Shown: positions 32,700 to 43,610, numbered from the stretch's first letter. The stretch is DNA of 64,000 bases from Symbiodinium sp. CCMP2592 (GCA_905221615.1 CAJNDT010006001.1:124001-188000), one strand, 5' to 3'. Notes: a model not told the origin generated them from the sequence alone. Program-made: numbers and translations.

Positions 32700-33060
32700 C
32701 ATTCATAACCGCTATCATTACCTCCATTATTACTGTTAACATATACATGTAGTTAAGCTTGTTCTGATGTGAATATTGTCCTTGTTATTGTTACTGTTAT
32801 TATTGCTGTCATGAGCAACATCACTACTTTTGTTACTATTGCCGTAGCTTTTAAAAATTATTGTTATTGTTCTTGGTCGTTCTTGTTCTTGGTCGTTCTT
32901 GCTCTTGTTCTTGTTATTATTCTTCTTCTCATTATTCTTACTCTTGTTTTCTTTTTTTTTCTTATTCACTCTCTTCGTATTGTTGATTTCTTATGATCAT
33001 TCTGATTAACGGTTACTTTTTGTGCGATTACTACTATTAGTTCTACTGTGATTGCTATTG
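32700..33060. repeat. TTATTG/TTCTTG pyrimidine-rich tract
   Basis: Strand-asymmetric T-rich triplets (ATTGTTACT, TTCTTGTTCTTGG). Gives Ile/Val/Leu-rich or Asn/Lys-rich open frames that are probably not genes. Confidence 0.5.
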
Positions 33061-33095
33061 TTACTATGGTTTGTAAAAGCCCGGGCTATGTGTGA

Positions 33096-36030
33096 ATCCG
33101 CCCAGCAACGCGGTGCACTTCTCGGCCGGCGCGCTGGAGGCGCTGAGGGAGCGCATGTTGTGTCGTTCTCAGCTTCTCTTGGGCCGTGCTTCTGCAGAAC
33201 TCAGGATTCAACTGCAGGTCTAAACTGCTGCAGGCAGTCGCAGTAATTTGGCCCCTTTGGGGTACACTACAGCTTCTGGAAGTACTTCGCCGAAGCATCC
33301 TAGGAATACATTGGAAGGCCACTCCAGCGAGCGTAGGCGTCACAGCGGATTACCATTTTACGGTTTGTGCAGCCGAAGTGCCTTTTTTCCATACTCGTGC
33401 GAGATGGACGCAAGAGCTCGTAGCGACGCCCTTTTGCAAAGATGTAATGCGCGAACGACGCGTCGAGAGTTTCGACTGCCCGGACAGGCAGCCGAACGGA
33501 CAACAGAAGGAAATGGCAACCTCCAGCGTGTAGAGAGAAACTTTCCAAGAAATATAATTCGCTGGGCCATCATCAGGTCGGCCATATTTCTGACAAAGTG
33601 GGCTGCGAGCGCTACACATGAAGTTCAGACGTTGGCTGGTTGTGGAGCACATGCTGCACGCTGAAAAGAATGGCCAGCTGCAAGCTGCAACTGGCCAAGC
33701 TCGCACTCTCCTTGTCTATTTGTGGTGGGGCTGCCGGAGGGTGGCGCAGTTCCCAGATGTACGGAGCGCGCTAGCAATGCACAGCGAAGCTAGCATACGG
33801 TGGACCTATCGGGACTGCTTTTTGGCTTGCCATTCCAAACATGCATGCTGCTAGTAAAGCATATGTCTGGAGCATCACTTTCGGTACGGAAGTGTTAGGC
33901 GAGTTTTCCCTTTTGATCGTTGCCGCCTCTGTCTATTGCTTTCCATGCGTTGCAAGCTGCTGTTGCGTGGCCAAACATCATCAAGCACATGTCCCACATT
34001 CGCCAAAGACTCCGCCCTTGACGCGTCACAGCTGGGCCAAGGTGGACTGGATGTCGCCTGGAAGACGATCCGCTTGGTCGCTTGCTGCTGTCCAGTGGAG
34101 TGCGCCTGCAGACAGTCTTGAAATCAAACCCTAAACCCTAAACCCTACACCCTAAACCCTAAACCCCTAAACCTTAAACCGCCCCACCAAAAAAAGAAAA
34201 ACCCTAAAAACCTAGACCCTAAACCTTAAACCTCCTCCCCCCCAGAAAAAAGAAACAACACTAAAAACCTAAACCCTAAACCCCTAAACCTTAAACCCCC
34301 CCGTCCAAAAAAATAAAAACCCTAAACACCTAAACCCTACATCCGAAACCAAATCGAGAGGGCATCTGAAGGGCGCAAGGGGTGGTACCCGATCATCACC
34401 TCCCAGGTTCGAGAGGCTCCCGAGATCGGCTTTAGAAGAGGCTCTGTGCACGGGGCTCAGGACCCGAAGGAAAGGACCCGGTTTAGGGTTTTAGGGGTTC
34501 AGGGGTTAGGGTTTACATTAGGGGTTTAGGGGTTTAGGAGTTTAAGGGTTTAGGGAAACTGGGATGTTCGATTCTATGGCTGCAGAGCTGTTCTTTGCAT
34601 CGGGCTCGGGTCTACTTTACGCGACTGTTCTCTGTGCCAGGTACCACAGCAGATCTTGGAGCAGTGGATGGAGAATCCAGATGTGGATGGCTGGTGTATA
34701 GGCTTGGCTTGCTTGTTTAGCCGACGGCCGACGGCAGCTAGGTTCCCTTTAAGGGTACTATAGGGGTTTCCTTAGAGGGTGTTACAAGGACTCCATGTCA
34801 CTCCCTTTAAGGGTCCAATAAGGTTCTATGTCAGGGTACTAGAAGGGCTCCACTTCGGGGCACTATAACCATTCCATGCCAGGGTGCTTTAAGGTTTCCA
34901 TGTACGGGTACTATAAAGGTTCCATGTAAGATGCACCTTGCACCACCGAAGCTGCTCGCCCGATCAACTCATCGCAGGCACGCGGCGCGTCTCTGGACCA
35001 CTTTTCGCCTGCACAGAGGCCTGTTATTGTTGTTCTTATTCTTTTGGTTATTGTATTATTACTACTATTCTTGCTATTCTTACTACTATTGCTAAATTCG
35101 TGTTATTACTCTTATTCCTAGTATTACTAGTAATATAAGTATTACTACTATTACCATTAGTACTATTATTACTCTGAAATATTATTGCTATTATTACTAT
35201 TTTTGCTACATGTTGTGCGATGGAGGGACGGAGCTGCACACGCGACGACAGCAAACGGCACACCCAAGCATGCCAGGACAGCGAACATGAACAGCAGAAC
35301 CAACCAAGATCGGGTGGGTCACGACAAGGCCAACGGCAGAATTTGCAGACTTAGCGAAGGCTTGCGACACGGCCACCTTCCGAGATTCGGCGCTTCGGTA
35401 TCTGCGGGACAAGGCAGGCCAACTAACTTCAGATCCGAATGTTGAATGTTCCGGAGCGGTTACTTATTTTACAGTCATCATAACGAGAGATATGGTCCAG
35501 GTTTCCGGATGAATCTGCCAGCATTTGCCAGGCACCATTGTTTTCTTAATGTTCCAGTCCTGCTCGCCTTCAAGTTTCTCCGGCGCTTTCTCGGTTGGAC
35601 AACTGGATTTGTTGTTGGGAAGGGCGAGTCGTGGAAGCATGTGAGACTCATGGCACCTCATCCGCAGATCAGTTTGCAGCTGCATGGTTGCTACCTGTGT
35701 TGTTGGGAGATCCCCTTTGTTCTGCTGTTGCTTCAGCCAGATTTGATACCCTTGTGGACGTACTGGGATCGAAGCCATGCTAGAGGAGGGGCCTCCAGGC
35801 TGATTTCTCTTTTTGCTTCTGTCATGCTTTGAGGAAGTGGCAAATGATTGTTATGCCCAGGATGGGCCCAGAAAAGCCTCGTCCCCGCTTTCGCAGTGGC
35901 GGTTTTGTGGATCTGCTAAGTCGGGTCCGGTCCAGACCTGTTTCTTCATCTCTGCGAATGTGACGGTTTCCCAGAAGAGTGAGTGCGCTGGTCAAGAGAT
36001 CAAGAGAATCCGTTTTCAAGATGCCCTCGG
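33096..36030 (+). CDS. Unrecognised multi-exon gene (coding-like exons)
   Basis: Protein-like stretches on the + strand: NAVHFSAGALEALRERMLCR near 33098; FAKDSALDASQLGQGGLDVA near 34000; MFDSMAAELFFASGSG at 34564; VPQQILEQWMENPDVDGWCI near 34643; AKACDTATFRDSALRYLRDK near 35352, continuing to VTYFTVIITRDMVQ near 35490; MPRMGPEKPRPRFRSGGFVD near 35854. The introns between them hold telomere-like tracts and repeats. The segments need not belong to one gene, and no family is recognised. Confidence 0.28.
34125..34350 (+). repeat. Telomere-like (CCCTAAA)n tract with CCCCCC/AAAAAA interruptions
   Basis: Three blocks of CCCTAAACCC are separated by near-identical spacers of the form CCCCCACC plus AAAAAAAGAAAAACC. 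The whole forms a 60-70 bp higher-order repeat. Confidence 0.75.
34480..34555 (-). repeat. Telomere-like (TTTAGGG)n tract, opposite strand
   Basis: GGTTTAGGGTTTTAGGGGTT-type units in the orientation opposite to the tract 130 bp upstream. Confidence 0.7.
34738..34930. repeat. ~33-bp tandem repeat, GGTTCCATGTNAGGGTACTATAA
   Basis: Six diverged units with GGGTACTATA and TTCCATGT blocks. Related to the CCCTTTAAGGGTACTAC words at 5790-5870. Confidence 0.65.
35025..35215. repeat. ATT/ACT triplet-rich tract
   Basis: Imperfect TATTACTACTATT repeat, same style as 5155-5255. Confidence 0.55.
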
Positions 36031-36121
36031 CGAGAAACCCTGTCGTGCAAAGCCGGTAGAGACATGGCCGAAGGCCGAAACCCTAAGCCTCAAACCCCAG
36101 AGAGACCCTCAGGGGGTATAT

Positions 36122-36222
36122 GGGAGTTTCCGAAAATCGGGGACCCTCATATAGTACCCTAAATAGTAGGATCCTTATTAAAAGGACCCCCGAATAAGGT
36201 ACCCCTATTTTCGGAAACTCCC
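36122..36222. repeat. MITE-like element, family P1
   Basis: GGGAGTTTCCGAAAATCGGG pairs with CTATTTTCGGAAACTCCC. The flanks read TATAT and ATATAA. Confidence 0.8.
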
Positions 36223-36349
36223 ATATAAGGGGTCCTTATTCAGTGTATTTAGGCCCCCTAGCCCGCTTCAAATTACCGACTGTGGGTCCCTAAACCATCG
36301 ACCGCCACCGCCTAGATCAACCCAAAAAAACACCAAACCCCAGAATCCC

Positions 36350-36520
36350 AATCCCACCTAAACCCTAAACCCTAAACCCCTAAACCCCTAAACCCTAAGC
36401 CCTAAACCCTAAACCCTAAACCCCTAAACCCAATTGCCTGGCAGACATCAAAAAGGAGTTCAAAAAAAAGAACCCTAAACCCCTAAACCCGGAAGCCCTA
36501 AATCCCAAAACCCTACACCA
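36350..36520 (+). repeat. Telomere-like (CCCTAAA)n tract
   Basis: About 12 units in the first 80 bp, then degenerate units to 36520. Confidence 0.75.
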
Positions 36521-37025
36521 CAAGTTCTCTCTGAAGGGCGAGATCCTGCACTGCTGGACTCTGTCTGCAAGGCCGGGAGCTTGTTCTGCAGGGTGCTATG
36601 TAACATAATGGTAATGTACAATAACAGGAGTAAAAATAAATGAAGAAATAGATGAGATAGAAAACAATTATATAAGTTAATAACAATACATAAATAAGTT
36701 GATAAATAAGTAAGTGTATATATATATATGTATATAACAAGAAGTATAATATAATGCAATATCATAGTAGAACATGATAATTTTACGGTTTGTATACTCC
36801 CTAGCATAGTTCAATATGAAGATAGTATAGTGCAATATCACATGGTGTCGGAAGGTATATAAGATGATACAGTATGTTAGAGTATCACAGCTCATCCGTG
36901 CACACTTGCATACACGCAGCGCCCACCGCAGCATTGCTCGAGATTGGTGGCTGCGAGTGGTACTGCTTGGTCAGACAGGTGGGCTCAGAAGCCACAGAAG
37001 CCACAGGCAGACACAGACATCTAAA

Positions 37026-37130
37026 CTGGGTTCTTGTTAAGGGATTTAGTTTAAGTTACCAGAATAGGGATCTATAGTAAATAATATGGTATTACGGTAA
37101 CTTAAACTCAATCCCTTAACAAGAACCCAG
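37026..37130. repeat. MITE-like element, family P4, 35-bp inverted repeats
   Basis: CTGGGTTCTTGTTAAGGGAT pairs almost perfectly with ATCCCTTAACAAGAACCCAG, and the arms continue through AGTTTAAGTTACC. Related copy at 61126-61349; one arm at 44593-44640. Confidence 0.82.
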
Positions 37131-37260
37131 TAAAGCCCTCAGTTGTTCCATCGGCTTGAGTCAGTCCCGGGCCATGCACCGTCTGCCGCGCCGGGTTCTG
37201 GGAGCCTATGCTTTCGCCGAGGGAACAGGCAGGACAAAGAGCCGTGCGCAAGCATGGCAC

Positions 37261-37394
37261 CCAGGGACTCAAATATCCCTTAATTAAGGAGCATACCCTA
37301 AACTATAGTAGGATCCCTTTTCTGATTTAAGATATATATATATATATATATATATGTATATTCTCCTTAGTTTGGGGATATTGGCGTCTCTGGG
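37261..37394. repeat. MITE-like element, family P3, with internal (TA)n
   Basis: CCCAGGGACTCAAATATCCC pairs with GGATATTGGCGTCTCTGGG. A (TA)n run of about 30 bp has expanded in the centre. Confidence 0.75.
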
Positions 37395-37405
37395 CAGCGA
37401 AATAT

Positions 37406-37505
37406 GAGTTTCCGAAAATTAGGGTACCTTATCTTGGGGTTCTTATGCTAAGGATCCTACCATTTAGGGTACCAGATTCGGGTCCCTCTGTTTTCGGAAG
37501 TTCCC
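37406..37505. repeat. MITE-like element, family P1
   Basis: GAGTTTCCGAAAATTAGGG pairs with TGTTTTCGGAAGTTCCC. It lies only 11 bp after the P3 element. Confidence 0.75.
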
Positions 37506-38047
37506 TAAATGTCCATGGACGTCGGACATCGGCAAAAAAAGCTCCAACATGCAACTCACCAGGCTTCGTGCATCATTGGTACGTGAAGCGAGACTTGGCC
37601 TTTAGGCGCAGGGCGGGAACCGGCGTCTCATAGATTGCTTGTGCTTCCGCCACGTTTTCCGGGAGCTAGATGTGGGGTTTGAGTAGACGGACCAGACAGG
37701 CGGTTCAAACTTCCCTACCAGCTTCCTTTCTCCAGGCATTGCTTCTCTGCCAGGCTCAAACCTCCAGATCCGATTTCTTTCAGTCGCTATCAGACCAGAA
37801 GAACGGTTGAGGATACGGGGATGTGCAGGGCTGGCAGATCCCTACTCAGGGGCCCGCAGTGACAGGATTAGGAAGTGGCCAGGCGCAAATGGGCAGAGGT
37901 TAGCACCGCAGCAGAACACTTTTGGGAGCCAAGGCAGGGGATCTCGAAAAAACAGGCAAGCTCAGAGTACTAGGAATTAGATATGCCTTTCTCGGTGGGC
38001 CACCGTGAAAGGAATCTATTCCTCTGCTTGGCCTTCCCAGGTCCTCC

Positions 38048-38152
38048 CTGGTGCTTAGTAGGGAATGGGGGAATGGATCCCTATAGTTGTCCCTATATAA
38101 TCCCGAATAATCGTCCCCATGACTCATTCCCCCATTCCCTACTCAGCACCAG
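38048..38152. repeat. MITE-like element, family P5, 28-bp inverted repeats
   Basis: CTGGTGCTTAGTAGGGAATG pairs with CATTCCCTACTCAGCACCAG, with one mismatch. It shares the TTAGTAGGGAATGG core with the copy at 13471-13561. No clear target duplication. Confidence 0.8.
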
Positions 38153-38269
38153 ACAGAGGTGTGTGCCTGTTGCGAAGTTGGAGGCAACTCCAAGCTTCCA
38201 GCACCCAGGCCGAAGATCCTCAACACCGAACCGGAACACTCCAATGTATTGATGTAGCTCATGAAAACA

Positions 38270-38450
38270 GTCTAGAAAAGGAAAGATGTGGTACAAAACA
38301 GTATATGAGGCCCAATAATATGAGGGATAATCTAGAATAGTATAGTATGGTACAATATATGAAAAGGAAGCCCAATAGTATAAGGGATAAGCTAGAATAG
38401 TATACTATGGTACAATATAGTATATGAGAAGTATAATATAGTATAAGGAA
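38270..38450. repeat. AT-rich tandem repeat, ~57-bp unit
   Basis: Blocks reading AGCCCAATAGTATAAGGGAT and AGAATAGTATACTATGGTAC recur two to three times. Confidence 0.6.
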
Positions 38451-38600
38451 GCCCAAACTGGACCCCAAGTGGGCCGCTCCTTCCGAGGACGCGCGCGGCG
38501 CAGCGAAGCGCCGGCGCACGCCCCCGCGGACGAGGAGTACGGTCGCCGATTTCTCTCTCTCGCACGCTGTGATGGCAGCCAAGGCCATGGGAGTTGAGCC

Positions 38601-38660
38601 TACTTAAAGGATCATGGGACTTGGTAATTAGGGTTGTAATCAGGGTAACTATAAGTTGGG
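38601..38660. repeat. Half of a P2 element
   Basis: TACTTAAAGGATCATGGGAC and the following TTGTAATCAGGGTAACTATA match P2, but there is no right arm. The element is truncated. Confidence 0.65.
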
Positions 38661-38930
38661 AGTCGAGCCCACATCAACAAGACCAGGTAGAGTCAAACGG
38701 GACGATTCTGGTGTCGACAGGAGCAATGGAGTATGTAAAGAGAGAGTTCTCTAAAGGCTTAGGCCCTCCGAGTGCCCGAGGCGACTTCGACTCCCTGGCG
38801 TGCGCACGCTTCCTTCGCCACGCCTTCTTTGGAACGCCCTGTGAGGCACTTTCCCGCGAGGCCCGGAGAGCAGACGGTGGGCACCAGCGCAGAGCAGTTT
38901 CTGGCTGCGGGGCTGCTTCCCTTCTTTCCC

Positions 38931-39032
38931 TATATATATAGTATATATAGTATGTATATATATATATATATATATATTATGTAGTGTATACTGTAGTATA
39001 TAGTATATAGTATATATAGTATATAGTATACT
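38931..39032. repeat. (TA)n / TATATAGTA microsatellite
   Basis: Runs of TATA and TATATAGTATATAG. Confidence 0.75.
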
Positions 39033-39686
39033 GGAGGTGGTCCATCGCTGGCTGCGCAGCCACCTTGGAGGACTTGGAGAGGCGGAGGATGCGGCCGAAG
39101 CCTGAGTAAGGGTTAGGGCTTGGAGGGGCCGAATCCTACCCTGCCATTTTTTTCCTCACCCCGATCCGAAAATTGCTGGCGACTCACCTGCGCCTGATGC
39201 CATGTCAATGCGAGTCTGGTGTGATTGCTTCATTGACTGACGTTTAGATGTTGCGATACATGATCTGAATCACTTGTTCCCGGATGTGAAAGCGGGTCTC
39301 CATTGAATCCACTCCGCAGATATCCTCTCTGGAAGCTGCACTTGGACCCTTCGCTCCCAGCATGCGAGGCACGAGGGTGGGTGGGCCGCTGCTCGAACCG
39401 TGCCCTTTTTTGCAAGCCTTGAGAGGCGTCGTGGCGCCTCCGGCGTTTGTTTTCGGCGAGGGATGGGCCTCTTGGACTCGAACTTGAAATCCGAAACTAG
39501 TGAATACCAAAGTCCTGAGCCTCATGAAGCCGTTGCATCAGGTTGAAGCCTGGTACAAGCCACTTCTTCTCCGCTGGTTTCTCGAAGCTCTTTGTCCGGA
39601 ACTTGTTCTTGCTGCTTTTTGCCACAATCACATCGTAAGCCAAGGGCCATGTCAGTAGCAAGGATGCATGCTTTTTTTCGGTGCAG

Positions 39687-42412
39687 GGGCAGCGCTACGT
39701 CGCTAGACGGAAGCTGCAGCGGCAGGGCTTCGTCGAGACGTGTGCAGACGCGGCGGGCCTGCCCCAGTTGAGCTGCTGAGACTTGCACAGTAGCACAGTG
39801 CGTTGTGTCATGTAGAGCAACGGACGCAGTGTGATATGCTGTGCGGCTTTGAGGCTTTTGGGAACGCGAGGGGGATGCGAGCGAGGAGGGTGGTGATCCG
39901 AATGAGCCACCACTCGTGGTTCTCCACGGCTACGGACGAGGCCGGCGGTAGTAGTCTACGAGATTCCACGAGCATCTGCACGAAACACACACGAACATTC
40001 TTGAAAGCTTCAATCTACTCTGTAGTAATCAAAACTCAAGTTGCTGTGCCATCCTGGATCCTGCCCAGTTCTCTATCTTGGCGTTGACTGCTGAACTCGG
40101 ATCCTTCGAAGCACACTAAAGCTCCGAACATGGCCCTCAACCCAAAAGCACCAAGTCTTGACACCCTCAAATCCTAAACCCCTAGGCCCCAAGCCCCTAG
40201 ACCCTTGAACCCTAAACCCCTGAACCCCAAAACCCAAACCCTAAAACCTATTCTGACGACTGGCTCATTCTGGTAAGGACTTCTAGCTGTACGCAGCCGG
40301 AAAAGAGCCCAAAACCCTAAACCCCTGAACCCCAAATCCCTAAACCCCTAAGCCCCTAAGCCTTCAAACCCTTGAAAAAAGCCTCGACAGACCCAGGTTT
40401 GGCATCGCCGCTCTTTGAGTGGATGATCCCCAGTCTCAAGCGGAGGCCGCCGCAAGGGGAGGAGTCCTACTTGGAGGATCATGGGACTTAGTAAGTATAA
40501 GGTTATAAGTACCTTAATTGGGGTTATATGTATAGTTACCCAAATTATAACCCAAGTTACTAAGTCCCATGATCCTTTAAGTAGATATTACGATATGGGA
40601 GTTTCCGAAAATTAGGGGGTACCTTATTTTGGGGGTGCTTATTTTGAGGATCTTACTATTTAGGGTGCTATATTAGGGTCCCCTGATTTTCGGAAACCCC
40701 CCATATTACGATGTACTGCAACATACGATAGTATACGCTAATTTTCTATAACATACCGGAGTATATTCAAATATATTAGATATTCGATAATATAGTAAGT
40801 TATACTATGCCAGAATATACTATAGTATACAACAACCGACTATAATATAGTCTATTATACGACCATGTACGATAGTTTGCTATGCTCTGCTATACAGTAC
40901 TATAATCTACTACGGTATACTCTAATTCTGCTATACAGTACTATAATCTACTACGGTATACTCTAATCTGCCACGTTGTACCATAATCTACCGTAGTCTA
41001 GTCTAGTGTCATATCATATCATGTACTCTTGTCTACACTATGTTAAACTACAGTTTACATACCTCAACCTAGTCTGCTGTGCTATAATGTACTATGATGT
41101 ATGATCTGTCACTGGAGTTAGTTGAAGCGTGTTGCAGCTTCTTCAGGCGCGTCATTATCGTGGACTGTCAGCGGCCTTGGCTGCGTTTCATTTGACACGA
41201 GCTCCATCGTTCCCTGCTACTGCTAGGTCACTAATGTGTTCCTTTAAACGGGTCCTATAAGGGTTACTATGGGGTTACTATCAGGGTACTGTGATATAGG
41301 GGCTTAACTAATTACCAATACGATCTTGAGGTTTCCTTACTATAAATATAGTATAATGGGGCCCGAAACCCTTTTCTACTTATTAAAGCCCCTATACTAC
41401 TCAGCTTGGAGCCAAGGTGGCTGATGGTGACTCGAGTTCCCGTGCGGGGAGATTTGGCGAAAACCCCCACTGTTCGCCAGATCTCCGCTGCTGTAGCGGC
41501 CTACCTGGCCAGGAGGCACACGGGTCCGGCAATGGGCTTCTGATTCAGTGCTGCGTTCTCAGGGGCAACGCATTGAACACTAGGATTCGGGCATACCCCT
41601 AGGCAACAGGGCATCTGTCGCGACAGTGCATACCACACCCTAAACCCTACACCCTAAACTCTACACCCTACTGGCTTGCACCTTAGGCGGAAAAGGGGCA
41701 AAAAAAACCTACACCCTAAACCCTACCGAAAATGGGGGACCCTCATATAGTACCCTAAAAAGTGGGATCCTTACTACAAGGACCCCTCCTTTCAGGTCTT
41801 AGTATTATTCTATGCTTATTCTTATCATTTCAACTATTATTCTTCGTAGTAGTATCAGTTAGTGAAGCAGGCCGCAACTCTTTGCAGTGATAGGACTCTT
41901 GCTTTTGTGTGGCCACAAGAAGAATCCGAAACCCTAAATGCGGCACATAATCCCGAAACTCTAAACCAAAAACCCCGAAGCCCGACACCCTTAAGCCGAA
42001 ACCCTCAACCGAACCCCGAAACCCGAAACCCTAAAGGGAAACCCGGAACCCGAAACCCGAAGCCCTAAACACTAAGCCCCAGCCCTCAAGACTGCTAAGT
42101 TTTGCAGGCCGGGCCTGGAAGTGGACATCCTCGCCCACAGCTTTGGCACAGCCGTGGCTTCCGCGCTGGTGCGGGAGATGGAGGCTTCTGAACGATAGTC
42201 TCCTTGAGATTTTTTATTTTTGTTCATAAGAACCCAAGAGAATATTAAACATATTGTTTTTATTATGGTTCTAAGGGGGGTATAGATACTGTCTATCTCT
42301 GTTCATCTATCTATCTGCCTATAAGCCCTACACTAGATGTAGTTGATTACATTATTGTAGTCTTTAAGTTTCTGGTAAACGTATAGTGTTACAATATCTA
42401 TTTATGTATCTG

Positions 42413-42444
<32 letters not shown>

Positions 42445-43610
42445 GGCGTCTTTCTAGCTATAGGATATTATGCTGTACATGGTGTATGTGCTCTCTCTCT
42501 CTCTATATATATATATACACAACTAAGATACGTAAAGAGTATCCTGAATGCTAAAGCTGGAAGCGCCGCAAACCTATAGTCTAGACCGTAAACCCTACAC
42601 CCCACTCACTATGTCCCGGTGCCGTGTACCACCTCCCTTTGCCTTCTCGACGCAGCTAAATTGCCAGACATGTCACCCTTAAACCCTAAACCCCAAGTTC
42701 GTCTCTAGATCTAGAATCTACCTGAGAAGCTCTGATTCTGCACCAGCGTTGTGAAACGGATCCTGGCCTTCGAAACCTCCCTTACAGCCCTGAACCCTAA
42801 ACCCTAAACTATACGGCCCTTGTTCCAAACGCCCTCCCCCCAAGATCACTTCTCGTCGCATCAGGCGCGTAAGTCGAGTGATGGGGAGCCCGTGACTGTT
42901 CGGCGGACGGTGCTGATGGACCCAATGTGCTTCATCCCAGGCCCGGTAGTGCTTGGCTAATGAACTTCTCCGTGTTTCCAAAGTATATTTATGTCATTGC
43001 TGTCGGTATGCGATTTCTGTTGTTTGGTGTTGTAGCTGTAGCTGTCTTCGATGTGCATGCAGAATGCCACGTTTGCAGTCCTGGCAGCTCGAGATACCTC
43101 ATGTGATGTACTGGCATGGCCCACGAGGCAGGCGAGCGAGAATGACAGGCCACAAGTCATGCAGTCACCCTGTTTTCTTCCAAGCTGCCAACCCCACTTG
43201 TCCCCCTGGTCCATATTCGCCGGGTGTCCGTTATACTATGTACATGTATATATAGGGACTTTACGAATACTGTGTATATATAAACAGAGGTTATTCGTTG
43301 CGTTTCAGAGCTTGCATTGCGGGGCACCCCACACTGTGGCACATACTGGCATACGCTTCGCAGGCATCTCCAAGCAAGCGCAGCTGTTGCGGCGTACCCC
43401 CCAAGACGTGGCGATGGAACTTCTGGCAGAGTCGACGAACGGCCCAGGCTTCTCATGACCATTGTTGTTGTTCTAAATTTCGTTGCCTTTCGGTGCAGAC
43501 TGCAGAACCCTGTTGCAGCTCCCACAATGTGGGAAGTGCTGCAAAACGTGGTGAACAAGCCTGAGCCGTGCGTCGACGAACTGGACCAGGCCGTCTGGAG
43601 TTTACGGTTT
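39687..43610 (+). CDS. Alpha/beta-hydrolase fold protein, multi-exon gene
   Basis: Pieces appear in the order expected for an alpha/beta hydrolase: PPLVVLHGYGRG near 39907-39940 (oxyanion-hole HGYG); RVPVRGDLAKTPTVRQISAA near 41433-41492, a pre-elbow helix; VDILAHSFGTAVASALVRE near 42124-42180, with AHSFG as nucleophile elbow and Ser the likely nucleophile; VRRTVLMDPMCFIP to 42940, a strand-Asp-Pro segment typical of the family, followed by a GC donor. Possible flanking exons: RRKLQRQGFVETCADAAG near 39703, LLRRTPQDVAMELLAEST near 43386 and TMWEVLQNVVNKPEPCVDEL near 43526. The catalytic His exon was not found. Introns are filled with P2, P1, P6 and telomere-like repeats. Substrate unknown. 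Confidence 0.58.
40140..40375 (+). repeat. Telomere-like (CCCTAAA)n tract, degenerate
   Basis: CCCTAAA, CCCCAAA and CCCCTAGA variants in two blocks around 60 bp of unrelated DNA, inside a hydrolase intron. Confidence 0.65.
40468..40583. repeat. MITE-like element, family P2
   Basis: TACTTGGAGGATCATGGGAC pairs with GTCCCATGATCCTTTAAGTA. It ends 3 bp before the target duplication of the next element. Confidence 0.8.
40595..40704. mobile_element. P1 MITE with 8-bp target-site duplication
   Basis: ATGGGAGTTTCCGAAAATTA at the left and ATTTTCGGAAACCCCCCAT at the right, flanked by ATTACGAT at 40587-40594 and 40705-40712. An 8-bp duplication with short inverted repeats is compatible with a hAT- or MULE-type transposase acting in trans. 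Confidence 0.82.
40730..41100. repeat. AT-rich tandem island
   Basis: Units such as TACTATAATCTACTACGGTA and TATACTCTAATCTGC repeat several times in a hydrolase intron. Confidence 0.6.
41293..41397. repeat. MITE-like element, family P6
   Basis: ATATAGGGGCTTAA pairs with TTAAAGCCCCTATA. It ends 7 nt before the acceptor AG of the hydrolase segment at 41405. Confidence 0.72.
41635..41730 (+). repeat. Telomere-like (CCCTAAA/CCCTACA)n tract
   Basis: CACCCTAAACCCTACACCC alternation, then a one-armed P1 fragment (CCGAAAATGGGGGACCC...) at about 41729-41790. Confidence 0.65.
41925..42085 (+). repeat. Telomere-like tract, CCCGAAA-rich variants
   Basis: Mostly CCCGAAA, CCCTAAA and CCGAAGC units. It ends 22 nt before the acceptor of the AHSFG exon. 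Confidence 0.6.
42192..42285. repeat. Second copy of the 95-bp dispersed element (see 21256-21350)
   Basis: Begins at the end of the hydrolase AHSFG exon (GATAGTCTCCTT) and ends GGGGGGTATAG. Like the copy at 21256 it directly follows coding-like sequence, so it may supply a 5' splice region. Confidence 0.6.
42405..42525. repeat. (CTAT)n, (CT)n, (TA)n microsatellites
   Basis: Seven or so CTAT units, followed by CTCTCTCTCTCTATATATAT. Confidence 0.8.

Larger units (their letters stand above)
31309..33095. other. Intergenic region after the tandem array
   Basis: Open but unrecognised sequence to about 31980, then a telomere-like tract, an AT-rich island near 32220-32400 and T-rich triplets at 32700-33060. 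No supported gene. Confidence 0.45.
36031..39686. other. Repeat-dense intergenic or intronic region
   Basis: Packed with P1, P3, P4 and P5 inverted repeats, a telomere-like tract and AT microsatellites. Only weak coding-like fragments appear, for example SLERPVRHFPARPGEQTVGT near 38827 and LEVVHRWLRSHLGGLGEAED near 39030. Confidence 0.45.

Noticed and set aside
41433-41543. Resemblance of TPTVRQISAAVAAYL to the end of an acyl carrier domain
   Set aside because: The flanking HGYG and AHSFG segments place it better as the helix before the nucleophile elbow of an alpha/beta hydrolase.
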